Assembly: GCA_964580585.1 (NCBI GenBank)
Contig: CAZOKZ010000097.1
Span: forward strand, 1-12,469
Direction: 5' to 3'
From: CAZOKZ01 sp964580585
GTDB lineage: Bacteria; Sumerlaeota; Sumerlaeia; SLMS01; JAHLLQ01
Length of the DNA: 12,469 nucleotides
The position numbers and the translations under genes are program-made. The stretch's first letter is position 1; every line of letters starts with the position of its first letter. Positions 6,126-12,469 of the stretch are shown here, piece after piece. A model generated the notes under the pieces. The model was not told where the DNA came from. It searched no databases and saw only the letters and a program-made list of their open reading frames with translations.

Positions 6126-7655
6126 ATGGCGAAGTCGATTATAAGCGTCGAAAATCTGCGGATTCGCGTCGGAGCGGATAAAATTCTGCTCGAAAATGCC
6201 TCGTTTTCACTCGAACCGGGTGAATGGGTGGGGCTTTGCGGGCCAAGTGGATCGGGAAAATCGCGGCTTTTATCGGCAATTCTGGGGTTTTCGGAGGCGG
6301 AATCGGGGGAAATTGTGCTCGAAGGCCGCCGACCTGCGTCTGCCCATCACCCGCCTCACCTCGATTATTACACGCCACTGGCCGCGGTGTTTCAGGAAAG
6401 TGCGCTGCTGGACGAACTGACCGTGCGCGAAAACCTGTTGTTGGCGGGTGCAACGCCCGAGCGAGCTGACGTGCTCTTGCGGCGTGCGTTGCTCGATCCA
6501 GGAGCGGATGGCGAAAAGTTGCCTTCGGCGCTGAGTGGCGGCATGGCGCGGCGCGTGGCGTTGGCGCGTGCGTTGGCACGAACGCCACATGTGTTGATTT
6601 TAGACGAACCGTTGGCAGGCGTGGACCCAAAGACGCGTGATTTGCTCGTCGAGTGGTTGCGCGAACTGCGCACTGAACATCCCGAGATGGCGGCGATTGT
6701 CGTCGCGCACGAAATCGACGTGCTCACTGGATTGTGCGACCGAGCACTGGTGCTCCGTCCCCATGAACGTGCACTGCGTGATGTGAATCTCTCCGTCCCC
6801 GAAGAGGAACAACGCAGAAGACTTCTCGGTGCGGAACTGAACGAATCGACCATGGGGACGGAGAAGACGTCTCCGTCCCCGACACCGTCGCTCGTCGCGG
6901 AATTGCACGCACAACTGCGTGACGTATCGCTTGCCGTGTGGGAGGGCGTGTTGCTCGCGCCTCGCTTGCTCGCCAGCCTGCCGTCGGGATTGGCGCATCC
7001 ACGATTCGTCGAGTTTTTCCTGCGCTACGGATTTCTTTCCCTGCCGTTCATTTTGATCGTGAATTTAATCATCGGGTTGTCGCTCGTCATTCAAACGGAA
7101 GCCATCTTGTTGCCGCTACGCCAGACGCAACGCATTCCCGAAGCCATGGCGGCGGCGGTGATCGAGGGCTTCGGCCCGTTGCTTGTCGGCTTGCTGATGG
7201 CGGGGCGTGCGGGGTCGTCGCAATGCGGCGAAATCGGCATGAAACGCCTGGCGCGGCAATGGGAAGCGCTCTGGCTCGTGGGTCGCGACGCGGACGCGGA
7301 GCTCTTCGCACCGCGAGCGATGGGATTGGTGCTCGCCATGCCGGTGCTGGTGCTCGCGGGCTTGGGAGCGGCGCTGTTTAGCGGCGCGTTGTACTTCCGC
7401 GTGTTTTCGTCGTCGTCGCTGACGGGTACATTTTATCTGTCCGACCTCGCGCAGCAAATCACATTCACCGGCGTGGCGGCGGGGTTACTGAAAGGCTTGT
7501 GTTTCGGGCTCGGGATCGCGTTTTGCGCGTACATCGTCGGCCGCCGCCCGGCAAATTCATCGGAAGAAGTCGCGCAATCGTCCACGCTCGCCACCACGCT
7601 CGCCGCAGCCGCCGTGATCCTGATCGATTTTGTGATTAGCCTGGTGCAGTTGTGA
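6126..7655 (+). CDS. Fused MlaF-like ATPase and MlaE-like permease (lipid ABC transporter, single chain)
   Basis: The 509-residue protein has two parts usually encoded separately. Residues 1 to about 225 are an ABC ATPase: Walker A GPSGSGKS (39-46), Q-loop Gln90, signature LSGGM (136-140) followed by ARRVALARAL as in MlaF, Walker B VLILDE (156-161) and H-loop His195. A polar linker spans about 225-260. Residues about 265-509 are an MlaE/YrbE-type permease: an amphipathic lead-in, then helices from about 302, with the diagnostic EGFGPLLVGLLMAGRAGSS followed by GEIGMKRLARQWEAL and a hydrophobic C-terminus. MlaFE with MlaD and MlaB moves phospholipid between outer and inner membranes; neither MlaD nor MlaB is visible here. 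TTG 6108 is in frame, but ATG 6126 is preferred with GAGG at 6110-6113 (spacing 12). No interrupting stop or frameshift is seen at the junction. Confidence 0.88.
   Translation: MAKSIISVENLRIRVGADKILLENASFSLEPGEWVGLCGPSGSGKSRLLSAILGFSEAESGEIVLEGRRPASAHHPPHLDYYTPLAAVFQESALLDELTVRENLLLAGATPERADVLLRRALLDPGADGEKLPSALSGGMARRVALARALARTPHVLILDEPLAGVDPKTRDLLVEWLRELRTEHPEMAAIVVAHEIDVLTGLCDRALVLRPHERALRDVNLSVPEEEQRRRLLGAELNESTMGTEKTSPSPTPSLVAELHAQLRDVSLAVWEGVLLAPRLLASLPSGLAHPRFVEFFLRYGFLSLPFILIVNLIIGLSLVIQTEAILLPLRQTQRIPEAMAAAVIEGFGPLLVGLLMAGRAGSSQCGEIGMKRLARQWEALWLVGRDADAELFAPRAMGLVLAMPVLVLAGLGAALFSGALYFRVFSSSSLTGTFYLSDLAQQITFTGVAAGLLKGLCFGLGIAFCAYIVGRRPANSSEEVAQSSTLATTLAAAAVILIDFVISLVQL
6753..6880 (+). 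repeat. DNA-level repeat CTCCGTCCCC (three copies) with a hairpin, inside the ATPase-permease linker
   Basis: CTCCGTCCCC occurs at 6753-6762, 6791-6800 and 6871-6880. The last two copies are extended to TCTCCGTCCCC, and the third forms a perfect 11-bp inverted repeat with GGGGACGGAGA (6854-6864) across a 5-base loop. The copies are 38 and 80 bases apart, so they are read in different frames (RPHE, SVPEEE, SPSPTP). The conserved unit is therefore DNA, not protein. All copies fall at the end of the ATPase domain or in the linker. This suggests insertion or expansion of a palindromic element in a tolerant part of the gene. Confidence 0.6.
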
Positions 7656-7663
7656 TTTTTAAA

Positions 7664-7688
7664 GGATGAAGGATGAGGGATGAAGGAT
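7664..7688 (+). repeat. Degenerate 7-base tandem repeat (GGATGAA)
   Basis: The units are GGATGAA (7664-7670), GGATGAG (7671-7677), GGATGAA (7678-7684) and a partial GGAT. It begins 9 bases after the stop of the fused transporter gene. Similar heptad runs trail genes in several PVC-like genomes as I recall; no function is implied. Confidence 0.6.
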
Positions 7689-7708
7689 TTAAAATGCGCA
7701 CAAGGAAA

Positions 7709-7738
7709 GCGACAATTTACTTCTGTGCAATTTGTCGC
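7709..7738 (-). terminator. Possible terminator hairpin downstream of the 179-residue gene
   Basis: GCGACAATTT (7709-7718) and AATTTGTCGC (7729-7738) pair with one mismatch around a 10-base loop. On the minus strand TTTCCTTGT follows. It lies about 110 bases past the stop at 7848 and in the convergent gap with the transporter gene. The T-tract is weak, so this is tentative. Confidence 0.35.
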
Positions 7739-7847
7739 ACTTGAATCAGGTCTCCGTGGGTGATCATGTTAGTGGCCTTGCCTGTTATATTACTACAACA
7801 TCAGGCAAATGAAGGGGACTTCAATTATATGGAATGATGAATGCGTT

Positions 7848-8387
7848 CTATGTACCGAAACATTCACCACTCTCAAGAGCAACACGTTTGATAACATCCA
7901 TAACGTCGATCTTCAAAATGTCACCCTCAATTTCATAGTGCCAAGGCGGCTCCACGAAACACGACCAAAGTCGTTCCCCTCGTATGTTCCAAACAGAAAG
8001 TTCCAATTCAGCACACATCACGACGAAATCCCCATGGCGATACCAACACCAAAATCCACACTCCGTTTGCACCAAAGCAAGTCTTTGAATGGGATCGAGC
8101 GAAAAACAAAGGATTTGGGTGCCAGCACCGAAAAAGAAAACTTTCGTCTCGGGTATTAACAGGACGCCAGGGTGGTATCCGCTTTGCGGACCAGGTGCAA
8201 AGTTTCCCTCGATGAGCAGGTTGATCGATTTCTCACAGTCGTACACATTTACTGCCAGATAACCATCGCGAATTTCGGCGTCTGGAAAGTGCTCGATATG
8301 CCCCGCGTTCGACTTTAAATATAGTTCCACATCCTCTCGATCAGTGGTCATCAAAACCGTGTAATTACCGATAGTGGCGTAGAACAT
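7848..8387 (-). CDS. Hypothetical protein, 179 residues, soluble
   Basis: I do not recognise a named family. The sequence is protein-like throughout: MFYATIGNYTVLMTTDREDV, then alternating hydrophobic strands (GVLLIPETKVFFFGAGTQIL at 74-93), FSLDPIQRL (95-103), FWCWYRHGDFVVMCAELELS (112-131), and FVEPPWHYEIEGDILKIDVM (144-163). No signal peptide or membrane helix is visible. The strand-rich pattern with GDxVVMxAELEL and xRGExLW resembles small beta-propeller-like or bacterial 'housekeeping hypothetical' proteins I have seen in PVC-type genomes, but I cannot name them. The frame is open to a TTG at 8408; I prefer ATG 8387 with AAGAGA close upstream. It starts 57 bases after the thrC stop on the same strand, so cotranscription is possible. 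A link to threonine synthesis is not implied by the sequence. Confidence 0.75.
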   Translation of the reverse strand: MFYATIGNYTVLMTTDREDVELYLKSNAGHIEHFPDAEIRDGYLAVNVYDCEKSINLLIEGNFAPGPQSGYHPGVLLIPETKVFFFGAGTQILCFSLDPIQRLALVQTECGFWCWYRHGDFVVMCAELELSVWNIRGERLWSCFVEPPWHYEIEGDILKIDVMDVIKRVALESGECFGT

Positions 8388-8444
8388 ATTCGTCTCTTGG
8401 GAGATCAATTACGTGGATTCCTGGAACTCTCGCTTCAAGCTATT

Positions 8445-9812
8445 TCAATATTTTGCAATCAAATATTTCTTGAACGCTTCGTAATCCGCCGCCATGCGGT
8501 CGAAGTCTTCCGGCAGGTCGTCGAGTTTCGCCAGCGACGCGGGCACGTCGGGCACGATGCCGAGAATTCGCTCGATTTCGTCGGGGAATTTCGCCGGATG
8601 CGCGGTCTCGACCACCACGGCGGACGCACCGCCGAGCGGTTCCGCTGCGATGTAATCCAGGAACCCGCGCCAGCCCACCGCGCCGTGCGGTTCGAGCAGA
8701 AGTTTGTGCTCTTCCCACGCCTGCTTGATGGTCGCGCGCGTTTGTTCGTCGCTGACCGACGTGGAAAACAGATCGCGGCGCATGGCTTCCATGTCGGGTT
8801 CGCGGTGCACGTTGCCCTTTTCGTCGAGGTGTCCGCCGTACACCGAGACGAGACGCGCCAGATTGCTCGGATGTCCCACGTTCATCGCGTTCGAAATGCA
8901 GTTACGCGAAGGTTCGATTTTATTGTATTCCTCGGTGCGCAGGTACACGGGCACTTCGTCGTTGGCGTTCACCGGCACGACCATGCGCTTGATCGGGAGG
9001 CCCATTTCGCGGGCGAAAATCGCCCCCATCATGTTGCCGAAATTCCCCGACGGCGTCACGATTACCAACGGTTCGTCGTCCGAACGCGTCAGGCGCGACC
9101 ACGCGTAAATATAATACACCGATTGCGGCAGTAGGCGCCCGATGTTGATCGAGTTGGCCGACGAAAGCGGAATCGCTTTCAGGTCCGGGTCCGCGAATGC
9201 CTGCTTCACCATGGCCTGGCAATCGTCGAACTTGCCGTCGATGGCGATTGAGCGAATGTTGTTTTTCAGCGTCGTCATCTGCTTGCGCTGGCGGTCGCTG
9301 ACTTCGTCGATGGGAAACAGCACGCAAACTTTGATGCCTTCGACGCCATGGAACGCGCTCGCCACAGCGGAGCCCGTGTCACCACTCGTCGCGGTCAGGA
9401 TCACCAGCTCGCGTCCGTCTTCGCGCACGAAATTACCGATAAGTCGCGCCATCATGCGCGCGGCAAAATCCTTGAACGACGCCGTTGGACCGCGATCGAG
9501 CCGCATCACATGCACGCGGTCGTAAACGGGTTCGAGCGGTACGTCGTAATCGTACGCGTCGAAGCACAATTCGCGCAGCAAATCGCGGTCGATGCAGCCT
9601 TCGGCGTACGCCCACAAAATTTCGAATGCAATTTCGGGGTACGACTTGTCACGGAACGACGCCAGTTGCTCGCGCGTCAGTTTCGGAAACGCGTCCGGCA
9701 TATAAAGGCCACGATCGGGCGCCTGCCCCATCAGCAACGCGCCCTTCAAATCCACGGCGGGCGACGATTCGTTGGTGCTGTGAAATTGCAATTTATGAAC
9801 GGCGGTTTCCAC
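8445..9812 (-). CDS. thrC: Threonine synthase
   Basis: A PLP enzyme converting O-phosphohomoserine and water to threonine and phosphate, the last step of threonine synthesis, cytosolic. The 455-residue protein has the N-terminal domain typical of the longer E. coli/yeast class (FHSTNESSPAVDLKGALLMG, then DRGLYMPD). It carries the PLP lysine in GPTASFKDFA (Lys114), the TSGDTG loop (142-147), SSANSINIGRLLPQ (217-230) and the PLP-phosphate loop PSGNFGN (254-260). Length is close to the family (about 428 in E. coli). The start is a GTG at 9812 with AAGGAG (complement of 9821-9826) 8 bases upstream. The mutase-superfamily gene lies upstream on the same strand across a 293-base repeat-filled gap, and the 179-residue gene follows. 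Confidence 0.95.
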   Translation of the reverse strand: METAVHKLQFHSTNESSPAVDLKGALLMGQAPDRGLYMPDAFPKLTREQLASFRDKSYPEIAFEILWAYAEGCIDRDLLRELCFDAYDYDVPLEPVYDRVHVMRLDRGPTASFKDFAARMMARLIGNFVREDGRELVILTATSGDTGSAVASAFHGVEGIKVCVLFPIDEVSDRQRKQMTTLKNNIRSIAIDGKFDDCQAMVKQAFADPDLKAIPLSSANSINIGRLLPQSVYYIYAWSRLTRSDDEPLVIVTPSGNFGNMMGAIFAREMGLPIKRMVVPVNANDEVPVYLRTEEYNKIEPSRNCISNAMNVGHPSNLARLVSVYGGHLDEKGNVHREPDMEAMRRDLFSTSVSDEQTRATIKQAWEEHKLLLEPHGAVGWRGFLDYIAAEPLGGASAVVVETAHPAKFPDEIERILGIVPDVPASLAKLDDLPEDFDRMAADYEAFKKYLIAKY

Positions 9813-9833
9813 AGGGGGAACTCCTTCTTGATT

Positions 9834-10092
9834 TTAACCACGAAGACACAAAGGCACAAAGAACACACGAAGAAAAAATTATTATCGCGCAGAGACGCAG
9901 AGGCGCGGAGATAAGTTTATATACATAGAATTTTGCATAATGATTTGCATCAATATCGGCGGTTTTACACTCTGCGTCTCTGCGCCTCTGCGCGATAAAT
10001 TAAATAACTCTTTGAGTAGCATTGCAGCTTCGCGCCTTTGCGGTAATCGGTTTTCTTCGTGTTCCTTTGTGTCTTCGTGCCTTCGTGGTGAA
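9834..10092. repeat. Compound inverted repeat between the threonine genes
   Basis: Outer arms: 9834-9876 (TTAACCACGAAGACACAAAG and on) and 10051-10092, whose reverse complement begins TTCACCACGAAGGCACGAAG; they match with a few substitutions and small indels. Inner arms: 9884-9910 (ATCGCGCAGAGACGCAGAGG and on) and 9970-9996, pairing at 24 of 27 positions by my count. The centre is AT-rich. A further related unit, CCGCAAAGGCGCGAAG on the minus strand, lies between the right arms at about 10028-10043. The motifs belong to the ACGAAGACACAAAGG / CGCAGAGACGCAGAGGCG repeat style seen across many PVC-like genomes. No transposase is encoded. It fills the space where the thrC promoter or a read-through leader must lie. 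Open frames across it look like repeat translations. Confidence 0.8.
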
Positions 10093-10105
10093 GCTTTTCT
10101 TCCCT

Positions 10106-11329
10106 TTACGTCGAATGTACGGGCGACAATCCAAAGAACGTTTTGATGAATGTGTCGCCTTCGACGGTGCCAAGGCTGCCTTTTGCGCAATCGACTTCGT
10201 TGTAGGCTTGTACGTCATCGGGAGCGACGCGCGGGTCGCAAATTGCAAACGGAATCGGGTCGCGCGTGTGGATGCGTTTGGCCACGGGCGTCGGGTGGTC
10301 GGGCAACACCGCGGTCACGCACTCGATGCCGCGTTCCTTCAGTCCTGCGAGCACGCGTCCCACACAGCGTTTGTCGAAATCTTCGATGGTTTTTTGCTTC
10401 AACGCCGCGTCGCCTTCGTGGCCCGCTTCGTCGGGAGCCTCGACGTGGAGGTAAACGAAATCCACGCGTTCGAGCGCTTCGAGGCACGCGTCGGCTTTGC
10501 CTTCGTAATTCGTGTCAGAGAGCCCAGTAGCGCCTTCGACCAAAATCGTTTCCAGCCCCGCGTACACGCCAATGCCGCGAATCAGGTCAACGGCAGAGAT
10601 CACCGCGCCGCTGATGCCAAAGCGATCTTTGTACGTCCACATTTCGGGGCGCACACCCGGCGACCACAGCCAGATCGAATTGCCCGGGTCTTTGCCGACG
10701 GCGATGCGGGCTTTATTCACGGGATGATGGGCGAGAATTTCCCACGAGCGGCGCGTCAGATCGTTGAGCAGTCGTGCGGTTTCTTCGGCTTCGGGGGTTT
10801 TCGCCGTGATCATGAGGTCTTCGACGTTTTCGCCGGGATGATCGTGGGGTGGCGCGCATTCGAGCGTTGGGTTCAGGCCCTCGGCGCGGAAGAGATGGCG
10901 GTAGCTGACGCCCGTAAAAAATTGAAGGCTCTCGGAGCCGAGTTCAGCCGAGAGCGCTTTGAGGAGTTCATCGGATTCTTCCGAAGAAATATGACCCGCC
11001 GAGTGGTTTTTGATTTTGCCGTCCTCGATACAGATCAGGTTGCAACGCATGCCCATCTGGCCGGGTCCGATATCGACCCCCATGCTGGCGGCTTCGAGCA
11101 CCCCGCGTCCCTGGAGACATTCGCGCGGATCGTAGCCCATCACGGAAAGGTTAGCCGTGTCACTGCCCGAGGCCATCCCCGGCAGCAGCGTGCGGAACAA
11201 TCCGCAACGGCCTTCGCGTGCAATGCGGTCCATGTTGGGTTTGTACGCGGCCTGGAGCAGCGTCTTGCCGCCGAGGCTTTCGAGCGGTTCGTCCGCCATG
11301 CCGTCGCCCAGAAAAATCACGTATTTCAT
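10106..11329 (-). CDS. Alkaline-phosphatase-superfamily protein, ApgM-like; probable alternative homoserine kinase
   Basis: The 407-residue protein belongs to the archaeal-type cofactor-independent phosphoglycerate mutase family. Seen: MKYVIFLGDGMADEPLESLG with metal ligand Asp9, the nucleophile motif ASGSDTANLSVMGYDP (Ser56), EAPDEAGHEGD (Asp300, His304), LPDHPTP (Asp344, His345) and His354 near the C-terminus. These supply the usual two-metal site. A bacterial subgroup of about 400 residues is annotated 'proposed homoserine kinase' (TIGR02535, from memory) because it sits with threonine genes in genomes lacking thrB. Here the next gene on the strand is thrC, which supports that role; glycolytic mutase activity remains the alternative. 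ATG 11329 has GGAG 11 bases upstream. No other homoserine kinase is visible in the window. Confidence 0.88.
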   Translation of the reverse strand: MKYVIFLGDGMADEPLESLGGKTLLQAAYKPNMDRIAREGRCGLFRTLLPGMASGSDTANLSVMGYDPRECLQGRGVLEAASMGVDIGPGQMGMRCNLICIEDGKIKNHSAGHISSEESDELLKALSAELGSESLQFFTGVSYRHLFRAEGLNPTLECAPPHDHPGENVEDLMITAKTPEAEETARLLNDLTRRSWEILAHHPVNKARIAVGKDPGNSIWLWSPGVRPEMWTYKDRFGISGAVISAVDLIRGIGVYAGLETILVEGATGLSDTNYEGKADACLEALERVDFVYLHVEAPDEAGHEGDAALKQKTIEDFDKRCVGRVLAGLKERGIECVTAVLPDHPTPVAKRIHTRDPIPFAICDPRVAPDDVQAYNEVDCAKGSLGTVEGDTFIKTFFGLSPVHST

Positions 11330-11556
11330 CGCAACTCGATCTCCATCGGGGGTGGTTTCCAGCCGTGAAGCCCGCGCCGGGCCGGGTGGAAGGGGAATGT
11401 GGAGGAAGACACCGGGGCGATGCTAGCAAAACCTGACAGAAATTGGGGATTTTAGGAGTAAGAATGAAGCACAAAGACGAACCGTTGGGCTCGAAACAGA
11501 AACCCGATCCTGAATTTCAATCCTCCAGGAAAACTTTGCCTTTATCCTTTTGCCTT
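11330..11556. other. Intergenic region between the chain-length protein and the ApgM-like gene
   Basis: These 227 bases must carry the promoter of the ApgM-like gene unless it is read through from the chain-length gene, which is on the same strand. I see no clear terminator for the chain-length gene; a repeat run (11534-11558) follows its stop. Open frames on either strand here have no protein-like character. Confidence 0.4.
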
Positions 11557-11558
11557 TC
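11534..11558 (-). repeat. Purine-rich repeat GAAAGGCAAAAGGATAAAGG-type
   Basis: On the minus strand the run reads GAAAGGCAAAAGGATAAAGG then CAAAG, about three degenerate AAAGGC/AAAGGA units. It starts at the stop codon of the chain-length gene. It belongs to the same style of post-gene heptad repeats as 7664-7688. Confidence 0.45.
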
Positions 11559-12469
11559 AAACGACTCCCTGGCTTCTGGCGTGGAAGATGATCGCTTGGC
11601 GTACATAGAGTTCGCCGCTGAAGATCAGCAGGAAAAGAATGCCTGCGGCGGCGGCGGCGATGCCAGCGATCAGTGTGCGTATCGGCCAGATTTTCAGTTG
11701 GGGCGATACGGGATTGGCCAGCACACGCAGGGTGCCGAATTTTTCTTCGTCGCTGCCATTGGGGTTCGTGATGTGTTCGAGATTTTCCGCGTTGGCCCCG
11801 AGGGCGGAATTCAACCGGATGGAGTACTGGCAACGGTTGATCAGAACTTCGATTCCGGCGATTTCTCCGTTTAACTCGGATGAACGTTTGTTCAATTCCG
11901 CAAGTTCCTGCTCGGTGCTTGCGGCCAGCGATTCGACCGCCACCAGCTTCGATTGGAGCGATAGTACCTCGGCGTCGTTTCCATCGCGAATGGCGAGAAA
12001 TCCGGCCAGCCGGACTTCCAGTTCCGTTTTCTGTTCCCACAAACCGGGTTCGCCGGTGCGCGCCGTTTCGTCGATGGTCATCACCGATTCGCGCGGCCCC
12101 GTGTTCATGTTGTAACCCAGGACGTCGTTCTTGACGTGCGTTTTTTCCTGGGGGATTGGGGCGTAGGTAAGCTGGCGCATCTTGCTGGCGGCCTTCAGAT
12201 CGATCATTTTCTGTTCGTGGACGAGCGCCTCGCGCTGAAGCGTCAGGCCAGCGAGTTCTTCTTTGAGTTTTTCGGTCTTTTTGCGATTCGACTCGATCAT
12301 GAACTGGGCTTCTTCGTTCAGCAAATTCCCGTATTTGTTCAGGATACGTTGGGTCCAGAGTTCGGCCAATGCCCTGGATTGACCGGGCGAAATGCCGCGA
12401 GCCGAAATTTCAATCACGGGTGAAAATTTCGTTGCGATGGTTGTATCGATCGTCGTGCCCGATTTGACG
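11557..12469 (-). CDS. Wzz/GumC-like polysaccharide chain-length determinant, C-terminal part; 5' end outside the window
   Basis: The frame is open across the right edge (upstream residues read VKSGTTIDTTIATKFSPVIE), so the GTG at 12417 is internal and not the start. Seen: the periplasmic beta-part end, SPVIEISARGISPGQSRALAE, like the 'I-x-I-x-x-x-x-x-P-x-x-A' Wzz pattern. A long charged coiled-coil runs from about ELWTQRILNKYG through RKKTEKLKEELAGLTLQREA and VESLAASTEQELAELNKRSS. A C-terminal membrane helix (IRTLIAGIAAAAAGILFLLI) precedes a short tail ending ARSQGVV. Inner-membrane proteins of this type set exopolysaccharide or O-antigen chain length. No tyrosine-kinase domain follows. A Pro-rich element precedes the helix, as in the family (NPVSP). 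Neighbouring export genes, if any, lie outside the window. Confidence 0.82.
   Translation of the reverse strand, partial: VKSGTTIDTTIATKFSPVIEISARGISPGQSRALAELWTQRILNKYGNLLNEEAQFMIESNRKKTEKLKEELAGLTLQREALVHEQKMIDLKAASKMRQLTYAPIPQEKTHVKNDVLGYNMNTGPRESVMTIDETARTGEPGLWEQKTELEVRLAGFLAIRDGNDAEVLSLQSKLVAVESLAASTEQELAELNKRSSELNGEIAGIEVLINRCQYSIRLNSALGANAENLEHITNPNGSDEEKFGTLRVLANPVSPQLKIWPIRTLIAGIAAAAAGILFLLIFSGELYVRQAIIFHARSQGVV

Noticed and set aside
6126..7655. Two separate overlapping genes (mlaF then mlaE) instead of a fusion
   Set aside because: There is no stop codon between the domains in this frame and no convincing ribosome site with a start codon in the linker; the in-frame ATG at 6852 lacks a Shine-Dalgarno.
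9348..9928. Plus-strand frames overlapping the start of thrC and running into the repeat
   Set aside because: They are antisense to thrC, and their ends are translations of the CGCAGAGACGCAGAGG-type repeat.
9834..10092. Considered a CRISPR array or insertion sequence
   Set aside because: There are no regularly spaced direct repeats with unique spacers, and no transposase frame inside; the structure is mirrored arms.
10022..11368. Plus-strand open frame of 448 codons
   Set aside because: It is antisense to the ApgM-like gene, whose catalytic motifs are all present. Its length reflects the GC-skewed third positions of the real gene.
12415..12417. GTG at 12417 as the start of the chain-length protein
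   Set aside because: The frame stays open to the window edge, and the upstream residues continue the Wzz-like strand, so the gene is truncated by the window.

Overview
The window looks like a chromosomal segment of a free-living, diderm, non-proteobacterial bacterium of moderate-to-high GC. Diderm structure is inferred from a Mla-type lipid transporter and a pseudopilin-like protein. The intergenic DNA carries CGCAGAGACGCAGAGGCG / ACGAAGACACAAAGG-type repeats, heptad runs such as GGATGAA, and strings of short palindromes. In my experience this style is common in the PVC superphylum (Verrucomicrobia, Planctomycetes, Lentisphaerae) and neighbouring candidate phyla such as Hydrogenedentes or Sumerlaeota. 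That placement is inference; no rRNA or other definitive marker is present.

Layout. Positions 1-707 (+) are the C-terminal part of an Amt ammonium transporter, closed by a strong terminator (738-782). A palindrome cluster (786-884) follows. On the minus strand come a small AT-rich membrane protein (933-1244) and, upstream of it, elbB (1289-1951). A divergent spacer separates elbB from a plus-strand pseudopilin-like gene (2196-2579). That gene runs tail-to-tail, with a 3-base gap, into a minus-strand ATP-grasp enzyme (2583-3854). A secreted Asp-box/beta-propeller protein flanked by two related carbohydrate-binding-like domains (3972-5726, minus) has its own terminator (3894-3921). A 399-base spacer leads to a plus-strand gene (6126-7655) in which an MlaF-like ATPase and an MlaE-like permease are fused in one chain.

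The next block is on the minus strand, in transcription order: a phosphoglycerate-mutase-superfamily protein of the 'proposed homoserine kinase' type (11329-10106), threonine synthase (9812-8445) and an unrecognised 179-residue protein (8387-7848). The first two plausibly supply the last two steps of threonine synthesis: homoserine to phosphohomoserine to threonine. They are separated by a compound inverted repeat of about 260 bases. The window ends inside a minus-strand Wzz/GumC-like chain-length (polysaccharide co-polymerase) protein (11557 to beyond 12469).

The points I would look at first are the MlaF-MlaE fusion, a DNA-level repeat sitting in its interdomain linker, the thrC/mutase-like pairing, and the nested inverted repeat between those two genes. 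I see no CRISPR array, tRNA, rRNA, transposase or obvious defence system.
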